A stretch of DNA of 19,883 bases from Mucor racemosus (Eukaryota > Mucoromycota > Mucoromycetes > Mucorales > Mucoraceae), in contig JAPEHQ010000038.1 in assembly GCA_027405735.1 (NCBI GenBank), forward strand, positions 1 through 19,883, in the 5' to 3' direction. Numbering within the stretch: the first letter of the stretch is position 1; each line of letters begins with the position of its first letter. The notes below the pieces were generated by a model, which did no database searches, had not been told where the DNA came from, and saw only the letters and a program-made list of their open reading frames with translations. The position numbers and the translations under genes were made by a program. Positions 8,514 to 19,883 of this stretch are shown here, piece after piece.

Positions 8514-10817
8514 CTTAAAATTGAGAAAGCGCATTTGAAATGAGAATAAGTCGAGAAAATACTAAGGTAAAGTCTAGATTATTTTTCATTCTATACCAGG
8601 ATATCTAGGTTTTGGATGGCTGTAAAGACTTTTTTTATTTTTTTATAAATTTTGTGAGGGCACTTTTTCTGTTATAGAGATCCATGAAGGGATGATGGCA
8701 GGTATGCAAGGGTAAAACCATAGGATAGTGCTCATTAGCGTCTATCCAACGAATTTTATCTCGTCAAAAAATATTAATTTTTGGTCGAGAAAATTGAGAT
8801 TGAATGATTGATTTTTGGTGATACAAAAAAGGATTCATTTTGAACGAGGATATACAAGGATAAATTTTCGGTTTTACAAAAAAAAATTCAAAAAAATGTA
8901 TATCCCCACGAAAAATAGGGCTACAGCTACGTATAAATACTCATTTTGTAGATACTTTTGTTGCGCATAATGTAAAAATAAAATATGTTGGGGTTGCATT
9001 TGAGTGAAAGGTACTTTTTGATCAAAAACCGTTAAAATTTGATATTAAATTTGCTAGAGATTTTATGAAAAAAACATTTTCAAAACCTACATAGATCGAT
9101 TCAGAATTAAAAACTGAACCCAAGATATTTAATACGGTAGTTCAACTTACTATGCATTTTTGTGAGTAATTAAACATACAAGGTTTTTTTTGGATTTTTT
9201 TGGATTTTTTTTCCATTTGAACACTTTTTGAATTCAAGCTCAGTTACATGTGCATATCTGATTATACAATTTTATATGGTGATATTCAAAATTGGAGCGT
9301 GCCCCCATTTCAATAGATAATCAGGAAATGAAAAATGTAGGGCTATATTTGAGATGCTATAGAATCTTGTCAAAAGAGCTATTTCTCTTCATGTTGATTT
9401 CTCAGCGAGTACAAGGGCTTCAAACGTGAAACACTTGCTTTTACCCCAGCTTAAAAACACAATCTATGTCAAATATCTCGAGTTTTTAAAAGCTTGCAAA
9501 TAATACTTTCAAAGCTAAACCTTCTTGTTTTTTAATGTTTTATTATACATTAAAGTTTCAGGAGTGGTTTTTTTTTTTTGGATAATTTTTGGACCCCTAG
9601 ACCTTGTAATTGTAAATCCTGTTTTGTTTTGTTTTTCTGTTTTGTAGTTTTAACAATTTGGAGAATTTTCACATTTTTTTACAAAAGTATCAGCAGAAAT
9701 CAGGCAACCAACTTTGCTGCGGTAAAATTTGCTGCTAAAAACGAGTCTGCAATTCATTTTACTGTATCTATTAATTTTGTCGAGATTTTTATGATACAAA
9801 TTTGGTTGGAGTTTAGTAAATACGCCTATGGCAACCCTTAAATTTTATTATAAAGCCTTATTTGAACACATGATAAAAGTTGTTGAACAATTTATTCCAC
9901 ACATTTTGATATATAATTCTACTGTAGGAGATCAAATCATCAGCCATGCTGTTGATGTTCACAGGAATGGTGGCCTTTTGCTCCTTTGTCATGATATAAA
10001 CTCCAGGTTCCGGAGTCATCATTGTCCAGTGTTTAACTGCTTGGCCTATTAAACCAAAATTAAGTTAGTTGCTATTGACTTACAGTATGCATCGAAAAAA
10101 TATTACTATTATTACCATGAACGTGAATGAAGTGAAATTTAATTTTTTTAAAAGATTCAAATGATCCATGACTATTTTTGCAGGCGAGAGTCTTCAATAT
10201 GGCAAGAAGCCCAAACATGGCTTTGGTATGATCAAAGGCAATCTTGTCTTGAGTTGCTTGACCCAGAGCAGAAGAAACCTCAAGAAGCAAAAGTTCTTGC
10301 TTATCAGCATTAATTCTTATTTTGCCATCTGCATAGTATTTGAAACGATTGTCAAGTAATCCTTGCTTGCTTAGTTGTTCAGTCATAGAAGTCAATTTAA
10401 TTTCTCCGGGTATATAAGTAATGTCATACTTCTTATTACGAAGCATACGAGAACATACTTGCAAACAAGGCTTTATCAAATTACTGTTGAGGCATGAGTT
10501 TAGTAAATACGCCTATGGCAACCCTTAAATTTTATTATAAAGCCTTATTTGAACACATGATAAAAGTTGTTGAACAATTTATTCCACACATTTTGATATA
10601 TAATTCTAAACGTCAAGTCTAGTTTCAAGAATTTTACCGGACAAAATAAGGGAAAAAACGAGAATATTTGTAGTGGTAAAGAATTTGAATAGAATGTTTT
10701 CTTGAAAAGCGGTAGGGATCGATTCAAGATTGTATAGGTAACAAAGTTTATTAAGTGAAGCAAGGATGGTTACTATAGTGATTGTTTCATAAATTTGAAT
10801 GATGCAAAGATGGCCAG
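8514..10817. repeat. Unit 5: full unit, 2,304 bp
   Basis: Repeat A 9809-9921, insert 9922-10495, repeat B 10496-10608. It carries the consensus 12-T run just before 9578 and the nine-A run at 8878-8886. Confidence 0.97.
9922..10495 (-). pseudogene. Gene fragment, unit 5 copy
   Basis: Exon 1 about 10482 to 10116, intron 10115 to 10046, exon 2 10045 to 9922. Frames open, no start codon. Confidence 0.62.
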
Positions 10818-13121
10818 CTTAAAATTGAGAAAGCGCATTTGAAATGAGAATAAGTCGAGAAAATACTAAGGTAAAGTCTAGATTATTTTTCATTCTATAC
10901 CAGGATATCTAGGTTTTGGATGGCTGTAAAGACTTTTTTTATTTTTTTATAAATTTTGTGAGGGCACTTTTTCTGTTATAGAGATCCATGAAGGGATGAT
11001 GGCAGGTATGCAAGGGTAAAACCATAGGATAGTGCTCATTAGCGTCTATCCAACGAATTTTATCTCGTCAAAAAATATTAATTTTTGGTCGAGAAAATTG
11101 AGATTGAATGATTGATTTTTGGTGATACAAAAAAGGATTCATTTTGAACGAGGATATACAAGGATAAATTTTCGGTTTTACAAAAAAAAATTCAAAAAAA
11201 TGTATATCCCCACGAAAAATAGGGCTACAGCTACGTATAAATACTCATTTTGTAGATACTTTTGTTGCGCATAATGTAAAAATAAAATATGTTGGGGTTG
11301 CATTTGAGTGAAAGGTACTTTTTGATCAAAAACCGTTAAAATTTGATATTAAATTTGCTAGAGATTTTATGAAAAAAACATTTTCAAAACCTACATAGAT
11401 CGATTCAGAATTAAAAACTGAACCCAAGATATTTAATACGGTAGTTCAACTTACTATGCATTTTTGTGAGTAATTAAACATACAAGGTTTTTTTTGGATT
11501 TTTTTGGATTTTTTTTCCATTTGAACACTTTTTGAATTCAAGCTCAGTTACATGTGCATATCTGATTATACAATTTTATATGGTGATATTCAAAATTGGA
11601 GCGTGCCCCCATTTCAATAGATAATCAGGAAATGAAAAATGTAGGGCTATATTTGAGATGCTATAGAATCTTGTCAAAAGAGCTATTTCTCTTCATGTTG
11701 ATTTCTCAGCGAGTACAAGGGCTTCAAACGTGAAACACTTGCTTTTACCCCAGCTTAAAAACACAATCTATGTCAAATATCTCGAGTTTTTAAAAGCTTG
11801 CAAATAATACTTTCAAAGCTAAACCTTCTTGTTTTTTAATGTTTTATTATACATTAAAGTTTCAGGAGTGGTTTTTTTTTTTTGGATAATTTTTGGACCC
11901 CTAGACCTTGTAATTGTAAATCCTGTTTTGTTTTGTTTTTCTGTTTTGTAGTTTTAACAATTTGGAGAATTTTCACATTTTTTTACAAAAGTATCAGCAG
12001 AAATCAGGCAACCAACTTTGCTGCGGTAAAATTTGCTGCTAAAAACGAGTCTGCAATTCATTTTACTGTATCTATTAATTTTGTCGAGATTTTTATGATA
12101 CAAATTTGGTTGGAGTTTAGTAAATACGCCTATGGCAACCCTTAAATTTTATTATAAAGCCTTATTTGAACACATGATAAAAGTTGTTGAACAATTTATT
12201 CCACACATTTTGATATATAATTCTACTGTAGGAGATCAAATCATCAGCCATGCTGTTGATGTTCACAGGAATGGTGGCCTTTTGCTCCTTTGTCATGATA
12301 TAAACTCCAGGTTCCGGAGTCATCATTGTCCAGTGTTTAACTGCTTGGCCTATTAAACCAAAATTAAGTTAGTTGCTATTGACTTACAGTATGCATCGAA
12401 AAAATATTACTATTATTACCATGAACGTGAATGAAGTGAAATTTAATTTTTTTAAAAGATTCAAATGATCCATGACTATTTTTGCAGGCGAGAGTCTTCA
12501 ATATGGCAAGAAGCCCAAACATGGCTTTGGTATGATCAAAGGCAATCTTGTCTTGAGTTGCTTGACCCAGAGCAGAAGAAACCTCAAGAAGCAAAAGTTC
12601 TTGCTTATCAGCATTAATTCTTATTTTGCCATCTGCATAGTATTTGAAACGATTGTCAAGTAATCCTTGCTTGCTTAGTTGTTCAGTCATAGAAGTCAAT
12701 TTAATTTCTCCGGGTATATAAGTAATGTCATACTTCTTATTACGAAGCATACGAGAACATACTTGCAAACAAGGCTTTATCAAATTACTGTTGAGGCATG
12801 AGTTTAGTAAATACGCCTATGGCAACCCTTAAATTTTATTATAAAGCCTTATTTGAACACATGATAAAAGTTGTTGAACAATTTATTCCACACATTTTGA
12901 TATATAATTCTAAACGTCAAGTCTAGTTTCAAGAATTTTACCGGACAAAATAAGGGAAAAAACGAGAATATTTGTAGTGGTAAAGAATTTGAATAGAATG
13001 TTTTCTTGAAAAGCGGTAGGGATCGATTCAAGATTGTATAGGTAACAAAGTTTATTAAGTGAAGCAAGGATGGTTACTATAGTGATTGTTTCATAAATTT
13101 GAATGATGCAAAGATGGCCAG
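10818..13121. repeat. Unit 6: full unit, 2,304 bp
   Basis: Repeat A 12113-12225, insert 12226-12799, repeat B 12800-12912. Same sequence as units 4 and 5 as far as can be read by eye. Confidence 0.97.
12226..12799 (-). pseudogene. Gene fragment, unit 6 copy
   Basis: Exon 1 about 12786 to 12420, intron 12419 to 12350, exon 2 12349 to 12226. Identical by eye to the neighbours on either side. Confidence 0.62.
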
Positions 13122-15424
13122 CTTAAAATTGAGAAAGCGCATTTGAAATGAGAATAAGTCGAGAAAATACTAAGGTAAAGTCTAGATTATTTTTCATTCT
13201 ATACCAGGATATCTAGGTTTTGGATGGCTGTAAAGACTTTTTTTATTTTTTTATAAATTTTGTGAGGGCACTTTTTCTGTTATAGAGATCCATGAAGGGA
13301 TGATGGCAGGTATGCAAGGGTAAAACCATAGGATAGTGCTCATTAGCGTCTATCCAACGAATTTTATCTCGTCAAAAAATATTAATTTTTGGTCGAGAAA
13401 ATTGAGATTGAATGATTGATTTTTGGTGATACAAAAAAGGATTCATTTTGAACGAGGATATACAAGGATAAATTTTCGGTTTTACAAAAAAAAATTCAAA
13501 AAAATGTATATCCCCACGAAAAATAGGGCTACAGCTACGTATAAATACTCATTTTGTAGATACTTTTGTTGCGCATAATGTAAAAATAAAATATGTTGGG
13601 GTTGCATTTGAGTGAAAGGTACTTTTTGATCAAAAACCGTTAAAATTTGATATTAAATTTGCTAGAGATTTTATGAAAAAAACATTTTCAAAACCTACAT
13701 AGATCGATTCAGAATTAAAAACTGAACCCAAGATATTTAATACGGTAGTTCAACTTACTATGCATTTTTGTGAGTAATTAAACATACAAGGTTTTTTTTG
13801 GATTTTTTTGGATTTTTTTTCCATTTGAACACTTTTTGAATTCAAGCTCAGTTACATGTGCATATCTGATTATACAATTTTATATGGTGATATTCAAAAT
13901 TGGAGCGTGCCCCCATTTCAATAGATAATCAGGAAATGAAAAATGTAGGGCTATATTTGAGATGCTATAGAATCTTGTCAAAAGAGCTATTTCTCTTCAT
14001 GTTGATTTCTCAGCGAGTACAAGGGCTTCAAACGTGAAACACTTGCTTTTACCCCAGCTTAAAAACACAATCTATGTCAAATATCTCGAGTTTTTAAAAG
14101 CTTGCAAATAATACTTTCAAAGCTAAACCTTCTTGTTTTTTAATGTTTTATTATACATTAAAGTTTCAGGAGTGGTTTTTTTTTTTGGATAATTTTTGGA
14201 CCCCTAGACCTTGTAATTGTAAATCCTGTTTTGTTTTGTTTTTCTGTTTTGTAGTTTTAACAATTTGGAGAATTTTCACATTTTTTTACAAAAGTATCAG
14301 CAGAAATCAGGCAACCAACTTTGCTGCGGTAAAATTTGCTGCTAAAAACGAGTCTGCAATTCATTTTACTGTATCTATTAATTTTGTCGAGATTTTTATG
14401 ATACAAATTTGGTTGGAGTTTAGTAAATACGCCTATGGCAACCCTTAAATTTTATTATAAAGCCTTATTTGAACACATGATAAAAGTTGTTGAACAATTT
14501 ATTCCACACATTTTGATATATAATTCTACTGTAGGAGATCAAATCATCAGCCATGCTGTTGATGTTCACAGGAATGGTGGCCTTTTGCTCCTTTGTCATG
14601 ATATAAACTCCAGGTTCCGGAGTCATCATTGTCCAGTGTTTAACTGCTTGGCCTATTAAACCAAAATTAAGTTAGTTGCTATTGACTTACAGTATGCATC
14701 GAAAAAATATTACTATTATTACCATGAACGTGAATGAAGTGAAATTTAATTTTTTTAAAAGATTCAAATGATCCATGACTATTTTTGCAGGCGAGAGTCT
14801 TCAATATGGCAAGAAGCCCAAACATGGCTTTGGTATGATCAAAGGCAATCTTGTCTTGAGTTGCTTGACCCAGAGCAGAAGAAACCTCAAGAAGCAAAAG
14901 TTCTTGCTTATCAGCATTAATTCTTATTTTGCCATCTGCATAGTATTTGAAACGATTGTCAAGTAATCCTTGCTTGCTTAGTTGTTCAGTCATAGAAGTC
15001 AATTTAATTTCTCCGGGTATATAAGTAATGTCATACTTCTTATTACGAAGCATACGAGAACATACTTGCAAACAAGGCTTTATCAAATTACTGTTGAGGC
15101 ATGAGTTTAGTAAATACGCCTATGGCAACCCTTAAATTTTATTATAAAGCCTTATTTGAACACATGATAAAAGTTGTTGAACAATTTATTCCACACATTT
15201 TGATATATAATTCTAAACGTCAAGTCTAGTTTCAAGAATTTTACCGGACAAAATAAGGGAAAAAACGAGAATATTTGTAGTGGTAAAGAATTTGAATAGA
15301 ATGTTTTCTTGAAAAGCGGTAGGGATCGATTCAAGATTGTATAGGTAACAAAGTTTATTAAGTGAAGCAAGGATGGTTACTATAGTGATTGTTTCATAAA
15401 TTTGAATGATGCAAAGATGGCCAG
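13122..15424. repeat. Unit 7: full unit, 2,303 bp
   Basis: Repeat A 14416-14528, insert 14529-15102, repeat B 15103-15215. The single missing base is in the long poly-T at 14176-14186 (11 T instead of 12). This fuses two short frames into a 101-codon one that other full copies do not have. Confidence 0.97.
14529..15102 (-). pseudogene. Gene fragment, unit 7 copy
   Basis: Exon 1 about 15089 to 14723, intron 14722 to 14653, exon 2 14652 to 14529. The poly-T deletion of this unit lies outside the fragment, so its coding sequence is unaffected. Confidence 0.62.
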
Positions 15425-17725
15425 CTTAAAATTGAGAAAGCGCATTTGAAATGAGAATAAGTCGAGAAAATACTAAGGTAAAGTCTAGATTATTTTTCAT
15501 TCTATACCAGGATATCTAGGTTTTGGATGGCTGTAAAGACTTTTTTATTTTTTTATAAATTTTGTGAGAGCACTTTTTCTGTTATAGAGATCCATGAAGG
15601 GATGATGGCAGGTATGCAAGGGTAAAACCATAGGATAGTGCTCATTAGCGTCTATCCAACGAATTTTATCTCGTCAAAAAATATTAATTTTTGGTCGAGA
15701 AAATTGAGATTGAATGATTGATTTTGGTGATACAAAAAAGGATTCATTTTGAACGAGGATATACAAGGATAAATTTTCGGTTTTACAAAAAAAAATTCAA
15801 AAAAATGTATATCCCCACGAAAAATAGGGCTACAGCTACGTATAAATACTCATTTTGTAGATACTTTTGTTGCGCATAATGTAAAAATAAAATATGTTGG
15901 GGTTGCATTTGAGTGAAAGGTACTTTTTGATCAAAAACCGTTAAAATTTGATATTAAATTTGCTAGAGATTTTATGAAAAAAACATTTTCAAAACCTACA
16001 TAGATCGATTCAGAATTAAAAACTGAACCCAAGATATTTAATACGGTAGTTCAACTTACTATGCATTTTTGTGAGTAATTAAACATACAAGGTTTTTTTT
16101 GGATTTTTTTGGATTTTTTTTCCATTTGAACACTTTTTGAATTCAAGCTCAGTTACATGTGCATATCTGATTATACAATTTTATATGGTGATATTCAAAA
16201 TTGGAGCGTGCCCCCATTTCAATAGATAATCAGGAAATGAAAAATGTAGGGCTATATTTGAGATGCTATAGAATCTTGTCAAAAGAGCTATTTCTCTTCA
16301 TGTTGATTTCTCAGCGAGTACAAGGGCTTCAAACGTGAAACACTTGCTTTTACCCCAGCTTAAAAACACAATCTATGTCAAATATCTCGAGTTTTTAAAA
16401 GCTTGCAAATAATACTTTCAAAGCTAAACCTTCTTGTTTTTTAATGTTTTATTATACATTAAAGTTTCAGGAGTGGTTTTTTTTTTTTGGATAATTTTTG
16501 GACCCCTAGACCTTGTAATTGTAAATCCTGTTTTGTTTTGTTTTTCTGTTTTGTAGTTTTAACAATTTGGAGAATTTTCACATTTTTTTACAAAAGTATC
16601 AGCAGAAATCAGGCAACCAACTTTGCTGCGGTAAAATTTGCTGCTAAAAACGAGTCTGCAATTCATTTTACTGTATCTATTAATTTTGTCGAGATTTTTA
16701 TGATACAAATTTGGTTGGAGTTTAGTAAATACGCCTATGGCAACCCTTAAATTTTATTATAAAGCCTTATTTGAACACATGATAAAAGTTGTTGAACAAT
16801 TTATTCCACACATTTTGATATATAATTCTACTGTAGGAGATCAAATCATCAGCCATGCTGTTGATGTTCACAGGAATGGTGGCCTTTTGCTCCTTTGTCA
16901 TGATATAAACTCCAGGTTCCGGAGTCATCATTGTCCAGTGTTTAACTGCTTGGCCTATTAACCAAAATTAAGTTAGTTGCTATTGACTTACAGTATGCAT
17001 CGAAAAAATATTACTATTATTACCATGAACGTGAATGAAGTGAAATTTAATTTTTTTAAAAGATTCAAATGATCCATGACTATTTTTGCAGGCGAGAGTC
17101 TTCAATATGGCAAGAAGCCCAAACATGGCTTTGGTATGATCAAAGGCAATCTTGTCTTGAGTTGCTTGACCCAGAGCAGAAGAAACCTCAAGAAGCAAAA
17201 GTTCTTGCTTATCAGCATTAATTCTTATTTTGCCATCTGCATAGTATTTGAAACGATTGTCAAGTAATCCTTGCTTGCTTAGTTGTTCAGTCATAGAAGT
17301 CAATTTAATTTCTCCGGGTATATAAGTAATGTCATACTTCTTATTACGAAGCATACGAGAACATACTTGCAAACAAGGCTTTATCAAATTACTGTTGAGG
17401 CATGAGTTTAGTAAATACGCCTATGGCAACCCTTAAATTTTATTATAAAGCCTTATTTGAACACATGATAAAAGTTGTTGAACAATTTATTCCACACATT
17501 TTGATATATAATTCTAAACGTCAAGTCTAGTTTCAAGAATTTTACCGGACAAAATAAGGGAAAAAACGAGAATATTTGTAGTGGTAAAGAATTTGAATAG
17601 AATGTTTTCTTGAAAAGCGGTAGGGATCGATTCAAGATTGTATAGGTAACAAAGTTTATTAAGTGAAGCAAGGATGGTTACTATAGTGATTGTTTCATAA
17701 ATTTGAATGATGCAAAGATGGCCAG
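15425..17725. repeat. Unit 8: full unit, 2,301 bp
   Basis: Repeat A 16718-16830, insert 16831-17403, repeat B 17404-17516. Three single-base deletions: poly-T at 15541-15546 (six instead of seven), the T run near 15722, and one A at about 16960 inside the intron of the gene fragment. It also has a G to A substitution at 15569, one of only two substitutions seen among the full copies. Confidence 0.97.
16831..17403 (-). pseudogene. Gene fragment, unit 8 copy (1-nt deletion in the intron)
   Basis: Exon 1 about 17390 to 17024, intron 17023 to 16955 (69 nt), exon 2 16954 to 16831. The lost base is one A of TTAAACC next to the acceptor, inside the intron, so the encoded residues stay the same. Confidence 0.62.
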
Positions 17726-19883
17726 CTTAAAATTGAGAAAGCGCATTTGAAATGAGAATAAGTCGAGAAAATACTAAGGTAAAGTCTAGATTATTTTTCA
17801 TTCTATACCAGGATATCTAGGTTTTGGATGGCTGTAAAGACTTTTTTTATTTTTTATAAAATTTTGTGAGGGCACTTTTTCTGTTATAGAGATCCATGAA
17901 GGGATGATGGCAGGTATGCAAGGGTAAAACCATAGGATAGTGCTCATTAGCGTCTATCCAACGAATTTTATCTCGTCAAAAAATATTATTTTTGGTCGAG
18001 AAAATTGAGATTGAATGATTGATTTTTGGTGATACAAAAAAGGATTCATTTTGAACGAGGATATACAAGGATAAATTTTCGGTTTTACAAAAAAAAATTC
18101 AAAAAATGTATATCCCCACGAAAAATAGGGCTACAGCTACGTATAAATACTCATTTTGTAGATACTTTTGTTGCGCATAATGTAAAAATAAAATATGTTG
18201 GGGTGCATTTGAGTGAAAGGTACTTTTTGATCAAAAACCGTTAAAATTTGATATTAAATTTGCTAGAGATTTTATGAAAAAAACATTTTCAAAACCTACA
18301 TAGATCGATTCAGAATTAAAAACTGAACCCAAGATATTAATACGGTAGTTCAACTTACTATGCATTTTTGTGAGTAATTAAACATACAAGGTTTTTTTGG
18401 ATTTTTTTGATTTTTTTTCCATTTGAACACTTTTGAATTCAAGCTCAGTTACATGTGCATATCTGATTATACAATTTTATATGGTGATATTCAAAATTGG
18501 AGCGTGCCCCCATTTCAATAGATAATCAGGAAATGAAAAATGTAGGGCTATATTGAGATGCTATAGAATCTTGTCAAAAGAGCTATTTCTCTTCATGTTG
18601 ATTTCTCAGCGAGTACAAGGGCTTCAAACGTGAAACACTTGCTTTTACCCCAGCTTAAAACACAATCTATGTCAAATATCTCGAGTTTTTAAAAGCTTGC
18701 AAATAATACTTTCAAAGCTAAACCTTCTTGTTTTTTAATGTTTTATTATACATTAAAGTTTCAGGAGTGGTTTTTTTTTTGGATAATTTTTGGACCCCTA
18801 GACCTTGTAATTGTAAATCCTGTTTTGTTTTGTTTTTCTGTTTTGTAGTTTTAACAATTTGGAGAATTTTCACATTTTTTTACAAAAGTATCAGCAGAAA
18901 TCAGGCAACCAACTTTGCTGCGGTAAAATTTGCTGCTAAAAACGAGTCTGCAATTCATTTTACTGTATCTATTAATTTTGTCGAGATTTTTATGATACAA
19001 ATTTGGTTGGAGTTTAGTAAATACGCCTATGGCAACCCTTAAATTTTATTTAAAGCCTTATTTGAACACATGATAAAAGTTGTTGAACAATTATTCCACA
19101 CATTTTGATATATAATTCTACTGTAGGAGATCAAATCATCAGCCATGCTGTTGATGTTCACAGGAATGGTGGCCTTTTGCTCCTTTGTCATGATATAAAC
19201 TCCAGGTTCCGGAGTCATCATTGTCCAGTGTTTAACTGCTTGGCCTATTAAACCAAAATTAAGTTAGTTGCTATTGACTTACAGTATGCATCGAAAAAAT
19301 ATTACTATTATTACCATGAACGTGAATGAAGTGAAATTTAATTTTTTTAAAAGATTCAATGATCCATGACTATTTTGCAGGCGAGAGTCTTCAATATGGC
19401 AAGAAGCCCAAACATGGCTTTGGTATGATCAAAGGCAATCTTGTCTTGAGTTGCTTGACCCAGAGCAGAAGAAACCTCAAGAAGCAAAAGTTCTTGCTTA
19501 TCAGCATTAATTCTTATTTTGCCATCTGCATAGTATTTGAAACGATTGTCAAGTAATCCTTGCTTGCTTAGTTGTTCAGTCATAGAAGTCATTTAATTTC
19601 TCCGGGTATATAAGTAATGTCATACTTCTTATTACGAAGCATACGAGAACATACTTGCAAACAAGGCTTTATCAAATTACTGTTGAGGCATGAGTTTAGT
19701 AAATACGCCTATGGCAACCCTTAAATTTTATTATAAAGCCTTATTTGAACACATGATAAAAGTTGTTGAACACATTTATTCCACACATTTTGATATATAA
19801 TTCTAAACGTCAAGTCTAGTTTCAAGAATTTTTCCGGACAAAATAAGGGGAAAAAACGAGAATATTTGTAGTGGTAAAGAATT
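17726..19883. repeat. Unit 9: truncated by the window edge, error-rich
   Basis: The unit stops in the core downstream of repeat B. The same stretch in unit 2 is 2,172 bp, here 2,158, so about 14 net bases are missing. The losses are mostly single bases in homopolymers (near 17987, 18104, 18204, 18337, 18405, 18432, 18553, 18660, 19050, 19091, 19358, 19375 and 19591). There are a few gains and changes near the end (extra base near 19771, A to T near 19832, extra G near 19849). Repeat A is 19010-19120 (111 bp), insert 19121-19691 (571 bp), repeat B 19692-19805 (114 bp). Confidence 0.95.
19121..19691 (-). pseudogene. Gene fragment, unit 9 copy with frameshifts
   Basis: Exon 2 (19244 to 19121) and the intron (19314 to 19245) are intact, but exon 1 has three single-base deletions in homopolymers, near 19591, 19375 and 19358. 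The first breaks the frame just before the TSMTEQL stretch, and the second changes the end of the exon after LKTLAC. Because such deletions are spread over the whole unit, including non-coding DNA, I read them as sequence errors rather than decay of this copy. Confidence 0.6.

Larger units (their letters stand above)
1..19883. repeat. Tandem array of a 2.3-kb unit (macrosatellite), about 8.6 copies
   Basis: The whole window is a head-to-tail array. The anchor GGCCAGCTTAAAATTGAG recurs with the base C (start of CTTAAA) at 1603, 3907, 6210, 8514, 10818, 13122, 15425 and 17726, so the spacings are 2304, 2303, 2304, 2304, 2304, 2303 and 2301. All copies are in the same orientation and no foreign sequence separates them. 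Among inner copies I found only homopolymer length changes and two substitutions: T to G at 2668, next to the poly-T, and G to A at 15569. Such uniformity means very recent amplification, strong homogenisation, or an artificial or circular origin. No array boundary is visible at either end, so the true array is at least this long. Confidence 0.98.

Noticed and set aside
1..19883. CRISPR array, ribosomal DNA repeat or 5S cluster as explanation of the periodicity
   Set aside because: The period of 2.3 kb is far too long for CRISPR, and no conserved rRNA segment is recognisable on either strand.

Overview
The window is one head-to-tail tandem array and contains little else. The repeat unit is 2,304 bp. 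Seven complete units (four of 2,304 bp, two of 2,303 and one of 2,301) lie between a shorter variant unit at the left edge (1-1602) and a truncated unit at the right edge (17726-19883). Units 2-8 are almost letter-for-letter identical; units 4, 5 and 6 look identical throughout. The phase chosen for the unit boundary is arbitrary and was set by the first base of the window.

Each full unit has two parts. About 1.6 kb is a very AT-rich core with many poly-T and poly-A tracts, in which I recognise no gene. The other part is a cassette of a 574-bp insert lying between two identical 113-bp direct repeats (A and B). The insert is visibly less AT-rich and carries, on the minus strand, a truncated protein-coding fragment. 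It has two exons joined across a 70-nt GT-AG intron with a CTAAC-type branch site. Spliced, it reads about 162 codons without a stop, but has no ATG at its 5' end. It looks like an internal or C-terminal piece of an uncharacterised protein family that I associate, from memory only, with hypothetical proteins of Mucoromycota fungi. Unit 1 lacks the insert and one 113-bp repeat, exactly 687 bp. That is what recombination between repeats A and B would leave, or it is the form that existed before the insert was gained.

The spliceosomal intron, the AT-rich base composition and the macrosatellite organisation indicate a eukaryote. An early-diverging (Mucoromycota-type) fungus is my best guess, with moderate to low confidence. 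I see no rRNA, tRNA, CRISPR, transposase, reverse transcriptase or complete gene. Small open frames in the core change length with homopolymer length from copy to copy and are not credible genes.

The two edge units carry many 1-nt homopolymer deletions that the inner units lack. This pattern fits uncorrected long-read consensus at the edges of an assembled repeat better than biological divergence. Copy number and edge variants should therefore be treated cautiously, and a concatemer of a circular molecule is a serious alternative to a chromosomal array.
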